A DNA stretch of 64,000 nucleotides from Terribacillus saccharophilus (GCF_002272745.1 NZ_NPBD01000007.1:744001-808000), one strand, 5' to 3'; shown: positions 16,576-26,122, counted from the stretch's first letter. The notes: generated from the sequence alone by a model not told the origin. Translations and numbers: made by a program.

Positions 16576-17535
16576 ATGATGACACAGGTGTGGGATACAC
16601 TTCCGCAGGTGCTGATTGATGGCCTGACACTTGGAGCTATTTATGCAATCATCGCTCTCGGTTATACGATGGTCTACGGGATTTTGGAACTTATCAACTT
16701 TGCTCACGGAGAAATTTTCATGGCAGGAGCTTTTATCGGAACAGCCGTCCTGATCGGTCTGACTGGTCTTGGCTGGGTTGCTGTCATGCCAGCTATATTT
16801 ATTTTGCTTCTTGTCCTAGTGATAACAGGAGGGCTCACTGGTATGCTCGGCATGGGAATCGAGCGACTCGCATATCGTCCGCTCCGAAAAGCATCCAAGC
16901 TGATTACCTTGATTACAGCAATCGGCGTTTCCTTCCTGCTGCAGGACATTGTCCGCTTTATTACGGAGACACAGCAGAATAACTATATCGTCAATACACC
17001 ATCGTTGTTCCCGGGCAGTTTGTCGATAAGCGGCTTGAACATTCGCTACTCCTTCCTCGTCGTCATTATCGTTGCAATCCTGATGATGATAGCATTGGAG
17101 TTTTTCGTTAACCGGACAAAGTGGGGACTGGCCATGCGTGCTGTAGCGCAGGACCAGGATACCGCTTCACTGATGAGTGTGAATGTAAATAAAGTTATCA
17201 GCGTCACCTTTTTTGTAGGTTCAGCTTTAGGAGGTGCCACAGGAGTATTGTTCGCCATCCATTATGGCACAATTGACCCGTATATTGGCTTTATCCTAGG
17301 GTTGAAGGCCTTCACTGCAGCTGTATTGGGCGGTATCGGGAATATCCGCGGTGCCATGGCTGGCGGTATGCTGCTGGGATTATTGGAAATGTTCGCAGCA
17401 GCAAATCTATCTGCGATAACTGCGGGTCTGCTTAGCTCTGAGTACAAAGATGTGTTTGCTTTCGCCATCCTTATCCTCGTATTGATATTTCGGCCTGAAG
17501 GCTTGTTCGGCAGAGCCGCAATCGAGAAAGTGTAG
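16576..17535 (+). CDS. livH: Branched-chain amino acid ABC transporter permease LivH
   Basis: A 319-residue membrane protein, slightly longer than E. coli LivH. LIDGLTLGAIYAIIALGYTMVYGILELINFAHGE is the family signature near the N-terminus; about eight hydrophobic segments follow. The loop EAFTAAVLGGIG-type sequence (LKAFTAAVLGGIGNIRGAMAGG) is where the ATPase subunits bind. It pairs with LivM. Two ATGs in tandem (16576 and 16579) follow AAAGGAG, and the first is taken. Confidence 0.9.
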   Translation: MMTQVWDTLPQVLIDGLTLGAIYAIIALGYTMVYGILELINFAHGEIFMAGAFIGTAVLIGLTGLGWVAVMPAIFILLLVLVITGGLTGMLGMGIERLAYRPLRKASKLITLITAIGVSFLLQDIVRFITETQQNNYIVNTPSLFPGSLSISGLNIRYSFLVVIIVAILMMIALEFFVNRTKWGLAMRAVAQDQDTASLMSVNVNKVISVTFFVGSALGGATGVLFAIHYGTIDPYIGFILGLKAFTAAVLGGIGNIRGAMAGGMLLGLLEMFAAANLSAITAGLLSSEYKDVFAFAILILVLIFRPEGLFGRAAIEKV

Positions 17536-17542
17536 GTGACAT

Positions 17543-18844
17543 ATGAAAAAAATCCTGGAACAAATTCGTGGGAATAAATGGCTCCAGCTCGGACTTTTAG
17601 TAGGCTATATCGCGCTCACTTCTCTTAGCTTGATTTTGGCACAGCGTTCGGTTGCAGCATTTCTGCTGTTGCTGTTATCGTTTTTGCTGCTGTATTACAC
17701 AAAGCTGCCGAACTGGTCAAAGTGGGCAATCGGTCTTGCTATCATGTTTTTCATCCTGCCTTTTTCGGCGATGCAGGGACCTGCTTATCAGGAATACATG
17801 GATGTAGCAACGCTTGTTGGTATCTACGTCAGCATGGCACTTGGATTGAATATCGTCGTCGGAATGGCTGGTTTATTGGATCTAGGATTTGTGGCCTTCT
17901 TTGCCGTCGGTGCTTATACATACGGTATTTTCGCCACAGCGCAGGCGTCCAACTTCATGCCGTTCGGTACGTACCCATTATCGGGTAACAGCTTCTGGAT
18001 CTTCATCATCCTCGGCTGTTTCGTTGCCGCATTGTTCGGTGTGCTGCTTGGGATTCCGGTGCTGCGGGTGAAAGGTGATTACCTGGCCATTGTTACACTA
18101 GGTTTCGGGGAAATTATCCGGATCGTTTTCAATAACATGGACCAGCCAGTCAATATTACAAATGGTGCGCTAGGACTATCTTCCATTGCACCGCCTAAAA
18201 TCTTCGGCATTGAGCTGCTTTATTCAAATCAAATTTATTTTGTTGTACTGTTCATTTTGCTTTTCATCATTTTTGCGGTTCGCAGTCTGGAGCATTCCAA
18301 GCTGGGGCGTTCGTGGAAAGCAGTACGTGAAAATGAAATTGCAGCTCAAGCGATGGGAATCCCGCTCGTAAAGACAAAGCTGATGGCCTTCGCAATCGGC
18401 GCATCATTCTCAGGTATGATGGGCGTCGTCTTTGCTGCCAAGCAAGCATTCATCGATCCGACCAGTTTCACATTGCTGCAATCAATCAATATACTCGTAA
18501 TGGTTCTGCTCGGTGGGATGGGCAGTGTGCCTGGTGTCATTCTCGGAGCTGCCGTCGTGACAATCCTGAACGCCCAAGTGCTGAATGAATTGACAATGTG
18601 GTTCAACAGCTTAAGCACAGCAGGCATCATCACCTTGCCAGATGCCATGTCTCCTGTGAAAATGCAGCGCTTTTTCTTTGGTGCATTACTCATATTGTTT
18701 GCGCTGTATCGATCGAAAGGACTAATACCGGCAAAAAATGTCGTATATGATAAACGGAAATTCCTGTCTGAGAAAGGCACGAAGAAACGACTGCAATCTG
18801 TTGCCGCACCAAAGGAGGATGAACATGGCAATACTGGAAGTTGA
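17543..18844 (+). CDS. livM: Branched-chain amino acid ABC transporter permease LivM
   Basis: A 433-residue permease. An N-terminal block of about 90 residues with two or three extra hydrophobic segments precedes the conserved core, which begins ALGLNIVVGMAGLLDLGFVAFFAVGAYTYG. GDYLAIVTLGFGEIIRIV and NILVMVLLGGMGSVPGVILGA complete the signature. The hydrophilic C-terminal tail is rich in Lys and may sit under the membrane. Its end overlaps the start of livG by 20 bases. Confidence 0.9.
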   Translation: MKKILEQIRGNKWLQLGLLVGYIALTSLSLILAQRSVAAFLLLLLSFLLLYYTKLPNWSKWAIGLAIMFFILPFSAMQGPAYQEYMDVATLVGIYVSMALGLNIVVGMAGLLDLGFVAFFAVGAYTYGIFATAQASNFMPFGTYPLSGNSFWIFIILGCFVAALFGVLLGIPVLRVKGDYLAIVTLGFGEIIRIVFNNMDQPVNITNGALGLSSIAPPKIFGIELLYSNQIYFVVLFILLFIIFAVRSLEHSKLGRSWKAVRENEIAAQAMGIPLVKTKLMAFAIGASFSGMMGVVFAAKQAFIDPTSFTLLQSINILVMVLLGGMGSVPGVILGAAVVTILNAQVLNELTMWFNSLSTAGIITLPDAMSPVKMQRFFFGALLILFALYRSKGLIPAKNVVYDKRKFLSEKGTKKRLQSVAAPKEDEHGNTGS

Positions 18845-19613
18845 GAAGCTGACCAAAACATTCGGAGGATTGACTGCCAATAAGGAAATCAGTCTTCGGG
18901 CTGAAGCAAATAAGATAACAGCTGTTATCGGACCGAATGGTGCTGGTAAAACGACTTTCTTTAACATGATTACAGGTGTCTATAAACCAACATCCGGTTC
19001 AATCCAGCTGCGCGGAAAGTCAATCGGTGGTCTAAAACCGCATGCAGTGGCGAAAAAAGGGATCTCCCGTACGTTCCAGAATATCCGTCTATTCGGTCCG
19101 ATCACGGTTTTGGAAAATGTGCTAGTCGGCATGCATACACATTTGAAAGCAGGTATTTTCGGGACGATCTTTCATTTGCCAGGGGTGGATAAGGAAGAAC
19201 GAATTGCCGAACGCGAAGCATATCGACTGCTGGAGTATGTTGGACTGGAAGAGCATTACAATGATGAAGCGGCTAGCCTGTCATATGGAAGCCAGCGACG
19301 TTTGGAGATTGCCAGGGCACTTGCGACGAAGCCATCCGTCCTACTTCTTGATGAACCTGCAGCCGGAATGAATCCAAAAGAAACTGCAGAGCTCACAGGT
19401 CTTATTCAAAAAATCAAACAAGAGATGGATATGACGATCATCTTGATTGAGCATGATATGAAGCTCGTCATGGAAATTTCGGATTATATTTATGTGCTGG
19501 ACCATGGAGAGCTAATTGCAGAAGGACTGCCAGCCCAAATTCGACATGATAAAAAGGTTATCGAGGCGTATTTGGGTAAAGGAGCAACCGAGGAACAGGA
19601 GGCGGAAGGATGA
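18825..19613 (+). CDS. livG: Branched-chain amino acid ABC transporter ATPase LivG
   Basis: A 262-residue ATPase. The ATG at 18825 is chosen because AAAGGAGG lies just upstream, inside livM. Walker A is GPNGAGKTT and Walker B is VLLLDEPAAGMNP. The family signature shows as SYGSQRRLEIARAL, where the usual LSGGQ is LSYGSQ, normal for LivG. SRTFQNIRLFGPITVLENVLVG is typical too. It forms a heterodimer with LivF to drive uptake. Confidence 0.92.
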   Translation: MAILEVEKLTKTFGGLTANKEISLRAEANKITAVIGPNGAGKTTFFNMITGVYKPTSGSIQLRGKSIGGLKPHAVAKKGISRTFQNIRLFGPITVLENVLVGMHTHLKAGIFGTIFHLPGVDKEERIAEREAYRLLEYVGLEEHYNDEAASLSYGSQRRLEIARALATKPSVLLLDEPAAGMNPKETAELTGLIQKIKQEMDMTIILIEHDMKLVMEISDYIYVLDHGELIAEGLPAQIRHDKKVIEAYLGKGATEEQEAEG

Positions 19614-20317
19614 GCTATCTGGAGCTAAAACAAGTGACTGCCTTTTATGGTGCTATCCAAGCCTTGAAACAGATTGATTTGACAGTAGAGGAAGGAGAAA
19701 TCGTTACGCTGATCGGTAGTAACGGAGCCGGGAAATCTACTACATTGAAGACGATTAGCGGACTCGTGCCTGTAAAGGAAGGTACTGTCTTATATAAAGG
19801 AAAAGATATCACCTCCCGAAAAGCGCACCAGACGACAAAGCTTGGTGTCGCACATGTACCGGAAGGGAGAAGGATTTTCCCGAAGCTGACGGTGAAGGAA
19901 AATCTGCAAATTGGCGCATTCGGGGTAAAAGATAAAAAGCTGATCGATCAAAGAATGGAGAAGGTATTCGGCTATTTCCCGCGTGTAAAGGAACGGCTCC
20001 ATCAGCTTGGCGGTACGATGAGCGGAGGCGAGCAGCAAATGCTGGCCATCGGCCGGGCGCTAATGATGGACCCTGATCTGCTCATGCTCGACGAGCCATC
20101 CATGGGCTTAGCCCCAATCATCGTCGAACAGATTTTCCACATTATTAAAGAGCTCAACGACGACGGCATGACCATCCTGCTCGTTGAACAAAATGCCTTT
20201 CAAGCACTCAAAGTCGCCCACCGCGGCTACGTCCTCCAAACCGGTAGCATCTGGCGCAGCGGCAATGGACAGACACTGCTGGCCGATCCTACGATTACGG
20301 AGGCATATTTGGCATAA
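19610..20317 (+). CDS. livF: Branched-chain amino acid ABC transporter ATPase LivF
   Basis: A 235-residue ATPase, the family length. Walker A is GSNGAGKST, the signature is MSGGEQQMLAIGRAL, and Walker B is LLMLDEPSMGLAPIIV. GVAHVPEGRRIFPKLTVKENL is characteristic of LivF. It overlaps livG by the four bases ATGA and ends the operon before a strong terminator. Confidence 0.92.
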   Translation: MSYLELKQVTAFYGAIQALKQIDLTVEEGEIVTLIGSNGAGKSTTLKTISGLVPVKEGTVLYKGKDITSRKAHQTTKLGVAHVPEGRRIFPKLTVKENLQIGAFGVKDKKLIDQRMEKVFGYFPRVKERLHQLGGTMSGGEQQMLAIGRALMMDPDLLMLDEPSMGLAPIIVEQIFHIIKELNDDGMTILLVEQNAFQALKVAHRGYVLQTGSIWRSGNGQTLLADPTITEAYLA

Positions 20318-20318
20318 G

Positions 20319-20347
20319 AAAGACCCGCTGGGAGGCGGGTCTTTTGT
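20319..20347 (+). terminator. Terminator of the liv operon
   Basis: AAAGACCCGC / GCGGGTCTTTT stem with a six-base loop and a T tail. Confidence 0.9.
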
Positions 20348-20451
20348 TATGTATTTTTTATCTAGTAATCTTTACACATATCTATATTGTATAAACTCAT
20401 ATGCTATCCAAAAATTAATGGAAAATTCCGTGAGATTTATTGACAAAACAC

Positions 20452-20480
20452 TTCATGAAATTTTATTTTAGTAATATAAT
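20452..20480 (+). promoter_or_regulatory. Probable promoter of the mur operon
   Basis: TTCATG at 20452 and a perfect TATAAT at 20475-20480 are 17 bp apart. The surrounding AT-rich stretch (20460-20500) carries imperfect dyads of GAAATTTTA / TAAAATTT type that could bind MurR. The operator assignment is an inference. Confidence 0.5.
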
Positions 20481-20525
20481 CTAAATATGAATTAAAATTT
20501 TAAAAGAGAGCAGGTGATCCTGACA

Positions 20526-21386
20526 GTGAAGGGCGGTTTAACACTGCTACGAGAAAGCTTACCTTTGATTAAGCCCTCTGAAAAAAATGCAGCCAACTAC
20601 ATACTTGCCCATCCCGCTGAAGTGGTAAAGCTTTCGGTGCAGGAGCTGGCTGGGAAAAGCGGGTCCAGTGAAGCGGCCGTTATCCGTCTATGTAAATCGA
20701 TAGGCGTGACAGGGTACCGGGAACTGAAGCTGAAGATTGCGGGAGATTTGCAAAATGAAAGCGGTAACAAATATGCCTTTGGCGAAATAAAACCGAATGA
20801 TACGGTTGCGCATTTGATGGAAGCAATTGCTGAGAAGCATACACAGTCGATCAGCCAGACGATGCAGGTTAATGAAGCGGTGGCAATTGAGCAGGCGGTC
20901 TCTATGATTTCCAGGGCAAGAAAGATTGATTTCTATGGAGTTGGAGCTTCTTATCTTGTTGCGCAGGATGGAGAGCAGAAATTTGGTCGGATTGGTAAAT
21001 GGTGTACGGCTTACAGTGATGCCCATCAGCAGCTGGCTTCGGCGGCGAATCTAACTTATGGAGATGTTGCTTTTGCTATCAGTTACTCAGGAGAAACGGA
21101 GCAGCTGCTACCTGTCATCAAGCAGGCAAAGGAAGCTGGAGCGACGACGATTGCTCTGACGAAGCTAGGTCCTAACCGACTGCAGGAGCTAGCTGATATC
21201 CAGTTGTTCACTGTGGCAAAAGAAGCACGCATCCGGAGTGCGGCTACAAGCTCTCGGATTGTTCAAATGTACTTGATGGATATCATTTACACAGCAGTGG
21301 CAGGAAGAGATTATGAGCATACAATTGACGCATTAGAAAAATCACGGCAGGCAATTCAGCAAGCATTCCAAACAGAGCAAAAGTGA
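20526..21386 (+). CDS. murR: MurR/RpiR-family regulator of MurNAc use
   Basis: A 286-residue repressor. GTG at 20526 is favoured, because AGGTGAT at 20512-20518 fits as its RBS; a GTG at 20514 lies within that RBS. The N-terminal helix-turn-helix (LSVQELAGKSGSSEAAVIRLCKSIG) is followed by a SIS domain from about residue 110 (IDFYGVGASYLVAQDGEQKF, ISYSGETEQ) that should sense a phosphosugar, probably MurNAc-6-phosphate. It is the first gene of the operon, whereas in S. aureus murR comes last, so it is probably autoregulated. Confidence 0.85.
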   Translation: MKGGLTLLRESLPLIKPSEKNAANYILAHPAEVVKLSVQELAGKSGSSEAAVIRLCKSIGVTGYRELKLKIAGDLQNESGNKYAFGEIKPNDTVAHLMEAIAEKHTQSISQTMQVNEAVAIEQAVSMISRARKIDFYGVGASYLVAQDGEQKFGRIGKWCTAYSDAHQQLASAANLTYGDVAFAISYSGETEQLLPVIKQAKEAGATTIALTKLGPNRLQELADIQLFTVAKEARIRSAATSSRIVQMYLMDIIYTAVAGRDYEHTIDALEKSRQAIQQAFQTEQK

Positions 21387-21395
21387 GGGAATAAC

Positions 21396-22286
21396 ATGCT
21401 AGATAAACTGACGACAGAAAAGCGCAATGAAAGTACGATGAAGCTGGATCAGCTTACCACAAAGGAAGTACTTCAGCTGATGAATAAGGAAGATCGAACA
21501 GTGCCGGACGCGGTGGAAGCAGCGCTGCCGGAAATTGAAGCAGCAGTAGAGCAAGTCATCGCAACATTTCAGGCTGGCGGCAGACTTATTTATACGGGGG
21601 CAGGTACAAGCGGAAGGCTTGGTATTTTGGATGCAGTTGAGTGTCCGCCAACTTTCAGTACACCAGATGACATGGTGCAAGGATTGTTGGCAGGGGGAAT
21701 GTCCGCTTTCCGCAAAGCGAAGGAAGGAGCGGAGGATAATCCAGAGCTTGGGGCAAGAGAGTTGGAGGATATCGGTCTGACTGCAAAAGATACTGTAATT
21801 GGTATTGCTGCAAGCGGCAGAACACCTTATGTGATTGGGGCGCTGGATTATGCTGCAGCCGTAGGAGCTGCAACAGTCAGCGTTGCTTGCAATAAAGACT
21901 CAGCTATATCTAAGCATGCAAAAATCAGTATTGAGGTAGAAACTGGACCGGAAATACTGACAGGTTCGACAAGACTGAAAGCCGGAACAGCACAGAAGCT
22001 GGTGCTGAACATGATATCTACTGCCAGTATGGTAGGAGTCGGAAAAGTATATAAGAATTTAATGGTTGATGTAAAGCCGACGAATGACAAGCTTCAGGAG
22101 CGTGCTAAACGCATCATCATGGAAGCAACCGGTGCGAACTACGATGCAGCAGAGAAAGTTTTTGATCAAGCAGACGGCCAGGTCAAAACAGCGATTGTCA
22201 TGCTGTTGCTTGATGTCACAAAAGAGGAGGCGGAGGAGAAGCTTCGTAATGCAGAGGGATTTGTCCGTTCAGCGATAAAAGCGTAA
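21396..22286 (+). CDS. murQ: N-acetylmuramic acid 6-phosphate etherase
   Basis: A 296-residue SIS-domain enzyme that splits the lactyl ether of MurNAc-6-phosphate to give GlcNAc-6-phosphate and D-lactate, in the cytoplasm. YTGAGTSGRLGILDAVECPPTF contains the family signature with its catalytic Glu, and IGIAASGRTPYV is the second phosphosugar loop. Length is as expected (about 300). Its product feeds NagA and NagB encoded at 31036-32951. RBS GAGGGAA lies before the ATG. Confidence 0.92.
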   Translation: MLDKLTTEKRNESTMKLDQLTTKEVLQLMNKEDRTVPDAVEAALPEIEAAVEQVIATFQAGGRLIYTGAGTSGRLGILDAVECPPTFSTPDDMVQGLLAGGMSAFRKAKEGAEDNPELGARELEDIGLTAKDTVIGIAASGRTPYVIGALDYAAAVGAATVSVACNKDSAISKHAKISIEVETGPEILTGSTRLKAGTAQKLVLNMISTASMVGVGKVYKNLMVDVKPTNDKLQERAKRIIMEATGANYDAAEKVFDQADGQVKTAIVMLLLDVTKEEAEEKLRNAEGFVRSAIKA

Positions 22287-22301
22287 AGGGGAGGAATCAG
22301 A

Positions 22302-23678
22302 ATGGCGAAGATGAAGCAATTGGCAGAAGACATTCTCCGTGAAGTTGGCGGAGAGCAGAATGTAGTTTCTTTGACGCATTGTATGACACGAGTGCGTTTG
22401 CGGGTAAGAAACGATAATCAGGTGAACTTTGATGCTCTAAAGCGAATTGACGGAGTCATGGGCGTAGTGGCGGATGATACAATTCAGATTGTAGTCGGAC
22501 CTGGGACTGTTAATAAAGTCTCCGATGAGATCAGCAGAATTACCGGTCTCGGTGTCGGGGAAGAAGCAGCAGAAATTGATGATCTTACCTTTGAAGAAAA
22601 AGCCCAGCTTAAACGGGAGAACATGAAGGAAAAGAATAAAACGCCGATTAAGTTTTTATTAAAGCGCATCGGTAATATATTCATTCCGTTAATTCCCGGA
22701 TTGATTGCTTCAGGTATCATCAATGGCGGTGTCAGCTTCGCTGTCAATGCGGGCGCAGATCCTACGCTCGGTATCATCCAAATACTGCAACTGATTGGCG
22801 GCAGTTTGTTTAGTTTCTTAGCGATATTAGTCGGGTGGAATACGGCGAAGGAATTCGGCGGTTCTCCAGTACTTGGTGCCATCGCTGGTATGATTCTGTT
22901 CAATCCGGCGTTGGCGAATATTACGTTATTCGGAGAAGCGCTCGTTCCTGGCCGGGGCGGATTATTCGGCGTCATTTTCGCTGCTTGGCTGATGAGTTTT
23001 ATCGAGAAGCGCGTAAGAAAGTTCATGCCTAATAGTATTGATATTATTTTTACTCCTATCTTAACTGTTCTGTTCGTCGGTGTTGCTTCTTTACTTGTCA
23101 TCATGCCAGTTGCCGGTGTGATGTCAGATGGTATCACTTCCGGAATCAACGCTATTCTTGATGTTGGCGGTGTCGTAGCTGGTGCTTTGCTTGCTGGATT
23201 CTTCCTGCCACTCGTCATGGTGGGCCTGCATCACGGATTAACGCCAATTCACATGGAGCTTATTCAGACGTTCAGCTATACAGCCTTGCTTCCTGTCTTG
23301 GCAATGGCTGGCGGCGGACAGGTCGGAGCTTCTATTGCTGTCTTCGTCAAAACGCGTAATAAACGTCTGCGAAATATTATCAAAGGTGCCTTACCAGCCG
23401 GATTCCTTGGTATCGGCGAGCCGCTATTGTATGGGGTAACTTTACCGCTCGGACGTCCCTTCTTAACAGCATGTCTTGGAGCAGCTGTCGGTGGAGCTAC
23501 ACAGGCTTTATTTGCAACAGGTGCAACTTCTATCGGTGTTTCCGGCCTTTCTTTAACGCCGCTCATTGCAGAAGGAAAGTACCTGCAATATTTGATTGGT
23601 ATTTTTGTCGCTTATATTGCTGGATTCGTGTTTACTTACTTCTTCGGATTTAAGGAAGACATGGCGAAGGAGATATAA
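22302..23678 (+). CDS. murP: MurNAc-type PTS permease, EIIBC
   Basis: A 458-residue PTS protein of the glucose-glucoside superfamily. The EIIB domain (residues 1-90) carries the phosphorylated Cys27 in LTHCMTRVRLRV. A linker leads to EIIC from about residue 115, with some ten membrane segments and GIGEPLLYGVTLPLGRPF, the sugar-binding loop. There is no EIIA domain, so phosphate must come from a shared EIIA-Glc-type protein, as for MurP of other bacteria. It imports and phosphorylates MurNAc or MurNAc-GlcNAc. The latter is suggested by the mupG gene downstream. Confidence 0.88.
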   Translation: MAKMKQLAEDILREVGGEQNVVSLTHCMTRVRLRVRNDNQVNFDALKRIDGVMGVVADDTIQIVVGPGTVNKVSDEISRITGLGVGEEAAEIDDLTFEEKAQLKRENMKEKNKTPIKFLLKRIGNIFIPLIPGLIASGIINGGVSFAVNAGADPTLGIIQILQLIGGSLFSFLAILVGWNTAKEFGGSPVLGAIAGMILFNPALANITLFGEALVPGRGGLFGVIFAAWLMSFIEKRVRKFMPNSIDIIFTPILTVLFVGVASLLVIMPVAGVMSDGITSGINAILDVGGVVAGALLAGFFLPLVMVGLHHGLTPIHMELIQTFSYTALLPVLAMAGGGQVGASIAVFVKTRNKRLRNIIKGALPAGFLGIGEPLLYGVTLPLGRPFLTACLGAAVGGATQALFATGATSIGVSGLSLTPLIAEGKYLQYLIGIFVAYIAGFVFTYFFGFKEDMAKEI

Positions 23679-23684
23679 CTATCA

Positions 23685-23709
23685 GGGCGTCTTTATGACG
23701 CCTTTTTTT
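23685..23709 (+). terminator. Hairpin between murP and mupG
   Basis: GGGCGTC / GACGCC stem with a five-base loop and a run of seven T. It is probably a partial terminator inside the operon, because mupG follows at once. Confidence 0.75.
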
Positions 23710-23727
23710 GTACATAGGAGGGATAAG

Positions 23728-24780
23728 GTGTTAGGAATATCTGTGTATTTACAGGAACGTATAGAAGAAGAAAAGATCAGACGGTATTATGAAGCTGGTT
23801 TCCGGAGTTTGTTTACATCACTTCACATCCCGGAGGAAGATGCCTCCGCTTATCGAACTAAATTACAGCTTCTTGGTTCAATCGCTTCTTCCCTTGATAT
23901 GGAATTGATAGCGGATATTTCGACAGCTTCGATGGAGAAGCTCAATTTAGATTGGAATTCTGCAGAAACGGTATTGGATTGGGGGCTGACAGGTTTGCGG
24001 ATTGATTACGGAATTGAGGATGATGTTATTATCCGTTTATCTCAAAAAATGAAGGTGGCTTTGAATGCAAGTACACTGACGAAAGAACAGCTTGAGCGAT
24101 TGATTGAGGCGGGTTTGCGTACCACCCACACAGAAGTTTGGCATAATTTTTACCCTCGACCCGAAACAGGGCTTTCACTCAGTGATTTTCTAGCGAAAAA
24201 TCTCCTATTTCAAACGCATGGACTGAAGGTGCAAGCCTTCATACCGGGTGACCGTAATCTACGGGGGCCGCTTTATCAAGGATTGCCAACATTGGAACAG
24301 CATCGTATGTATGGAACTTTTGCAGCTTTCATAGAGCTGAAAGCGTACAAGGTGGACAAAATCTTAATTGGAGATCCAGACGTGACGGATGAGGCTCTAA
24401 TGCAGCTGAAAGATTCAACAAAGACAATTACTCTCCGTGCACAACCTTATGGGGAGCTAGCTGAAGCTCATCATTTGCTGGAAAAGGGGACACATAATCG
24501 TCCGGATCGGGCTAGGGATGTGATCCGCTCGGAGGAAGCCAGAATGAGCGGAATGTTCCGTGATGTAGAGGTGAAACCTTTCAACTGTATCGAACGAAAC
24601 GAAGGCAGCATAACTATCGACAACGATCTGTACATGCGTTACAAAGGTGAAATCCAAATTACAAGGAGAAACTTGCCTCAAGACGATAAAGTCAATGTGA
24701 TTGGGCAGATTGTACCAGAGGATGTGCCTTTATTAAACTATATCGAAGGCAGCGAGCATTTCAGGGTTATATGGGTATAA
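23728..24780 (+). CDS. mupG: 6-phospho-N-acetylmuramidase (DUF871 family)
   Basis: A 350-residue TIM-barrel plus C-terminal beta domain protein of the DUF871 family. GTG at 23728 is chosen because AGGAGGG lies 5 bp upstream; the open frame before it runs into murP. LGISVYLQERIEEEKIRRYYEAGFRSLFTSLHIPEE is the typical start and TEVWHNFYPRPETGLS the central signature. S. aureus MupG splits MurNAc-6-phosphate-GlcNAc brought in by MurP, releasing GlcNAc and MurNAc-6-phosphate for MurQ. The length and the gene context support the same role. Confidence 0.88.
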   Translation: MLGISVYLQERIEEEKIRRYYEAGFRSLFTSLHIPEEDASAYRTKLQLLGSIASSLDMELIADISTASMEKLNLDWNSAETVLDWGLTGLRIDYGIEDDVIIRLSQKMKVALNASTLTKEQLERLIEAGLRTTHTEVWHNFYPRPETGLSLSDFLAKNLLFQTHGLKVQAFIPGDRNLRGPLYQGLPTLEQHRMYGTFAAFIELKAYKVDKILIGDPDVTDEALMQLKDSTKTITLRAQPYGELAEAHHLLEKGTHNRPDRARDVIRSEEARMSGMFRDVEVKPFNCIERNEGSITIDNDLYMRYKGEIQITRRNLPQDDKVNVIGQIVPEDVPLLNYIEGSEHFRVIWV

Positions 24781-24783
24781 AAA

Positions 24784-24813
24784 AAGTAGGCGAGGAATAT
24801 CCTCAGCCTACTT
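24784..24813. terminator. Bidirectional terminator between mupG and gltT
   Basis: AAGTAGGC / GCCTACTT outer stem with an inner GAGGA / TCCTC stem, with A and T tracts on both sides. It overlaps the gltT stop codon and serves two convergent genes. Confidence 0.8.
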
Positions 24814-26080
24814 TAACTTCTTCTGAACCGCCATTTTCCAAGTAATCTTTATTCAAATTGAATTTGCCTTCCCACTTAGAAACGACGATAACTGCAAGAC
24901 TGTTACCCACAACGTTTACAACTGTACGTCCCATATCAAGGATACGGTCAATACCAGCGATGAAAGCAAGTCCTTCAACTGGCAATCCTACAGAGCTCAA
25001 TGTTGCAAGCAATACGACAAAGCTTGTTCCAGGTACCGCTGCGATACCTTTGGATGTAACAATCAGCAATGCCATAATTCCAAGCTGCTGCCAGATTGTC
25101 AAATCGATACCATACATCTGTGCAATGAATAGAGATGCAAGTGCCTGATACATGGTTGATCCATCCAAGTTGAATGTGTAACCAGTCGGCAATACGAAGG
25201 AAACAATGGATTTTGGTGCACCCATGCGTTCCATCTTATACATTACTCGCGGCAATACTGTTTCACCACTGGAAGTGGAGAATGCAAGCAATAGTTCATC
25301 TTTCAATACTTTCAGCATCTTGAATAGGTTGATACCGACGATTTTTGCAATGATGGAGAAGATGACAAGGATGAAGAACGCCATCGCACCATATGTGACA
25401 AGTGCAAGTTTACCTAATGGAACCAAAGATGAAATACCGAATTTCGATACTGTAACACCGATAAGTCCGAATACACCGATTGGTGCTAATTTCATAACAA
25501 GGTTTGTTACCCAGAACATGGTCTGACTGACACCTTCGAAGAAGTTCAGTACAGGCTGTCCTTTTTGACCGATAGCTGCTACCCCAAGACCGAATAGAGC
25601 GGAGAAGAATACGATAGCGAGCATATCACCCTCACCGATTGCTTGGAAGACGTTCGTCGGGATGATTTCAAGAATTGTATCTACAATAGAACGATCTTCT
25701 TGTGTCTCTGCGGTTTCTTCATATTGTGAAATGCTTGTTGTTTCTAGAGAAGAACGGTCGATACCTTCTCCAGGCTGGAAAACATTGGCGAATATAAGAC
25801 CGATAGCTAACGCAATGATCGTAACAATTTCAAAGTAGACGAGAGTTTTAAAACCTAGTCTACCAACTGATTTACCATCACCTGTGCCGGCTACACCGAC
25901 AATGATAGAGGCGATGACGATTGGTATAACGATCATCTTAATCGCGCGTAAGAATAAATCGCCCAGAGGCTGTAGAATAGAAACGGCAGTTTCATTGCCG
26001 TAGAAGATTGAACCAACAATAACACCTAGCGCTAGACCAATTAAAATCTGGTAGGCTAGTCCAATTTTAAAACGCTTCAT
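24803..26080 (-). CDS. gltT: Glutamate/aspartate (dicarboxylate):cation symporter, GltP/GltT family
   Basis: A 425-residue DAACS-family carrier that couples uptake of glutamate or aspartate to Na+ or H+. The serine-rich hairpin is AFSTSSGETVLPRV; TGYTFNLDGSTMYQALASLFIAQ is the conserved TM7 motif; GTSFVVLLATLSSVGLPVEGLAFIAGIDRILDMGRTVVNVVGN covers HP2 and TM8 with the substrate-binding Asp and Arg/Asn residues. Eight membrane segments are expected. An extra acidic loop (about residues 108-135) lies after TM3. It is monocistronic. GltT versus GltP cannot be decided by eye. Confidence 0.88.
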   Translation of the reverse strand: MKRFKIGLAYQILIGLALGVIVGSIFYGNETAVSILQPLGDLFLRAIKMIVIPIVIASIIVGVAGTGDGKSVGRLGFKTLVYFEIVTIIALAIGLIFANVFQPGEGIDRSSLETTSISQYEETAETQEDRSIVDTILEIIPTNVFQAIGEGDMLAIVFFSALFGLGVAAIGQKGQPVLNFFEGVSQTMFWVTNLVMKLAPIGVFGLIGVTVSKFGISSLVPLGKLALVTYGAMAFFILVIFSIIAKIVGINLFKMLKVLKDELLLAFSTSSGETVLPRVMYKMERMGAPKSIVSFVLPTGYTFNLDGSTMYQALASLFIAQMYGIDLTIWQQLGIMALLIVTSKGIAAVPGTSFVVLLATLSSVGLPVEGLAFIAGIDRILDMGRTVVNVVGNSLAVIVVSKWEGKFNLNKDYLENGGSEEVKVG

Positions 26081-26122
26081 GATGTACCCCCACGTTGTAA
26101 GATTAATAAATTCTTAAATGTA

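Noticed and set aside
22484..23218. 244-codon open frame on the minus strand inside murP
   Set aside because: It mirrors a membrane-protein gene; runs of Pro, Ile, Thr and Asn come from the complement of hydrophobic codons, and no start signal is present.
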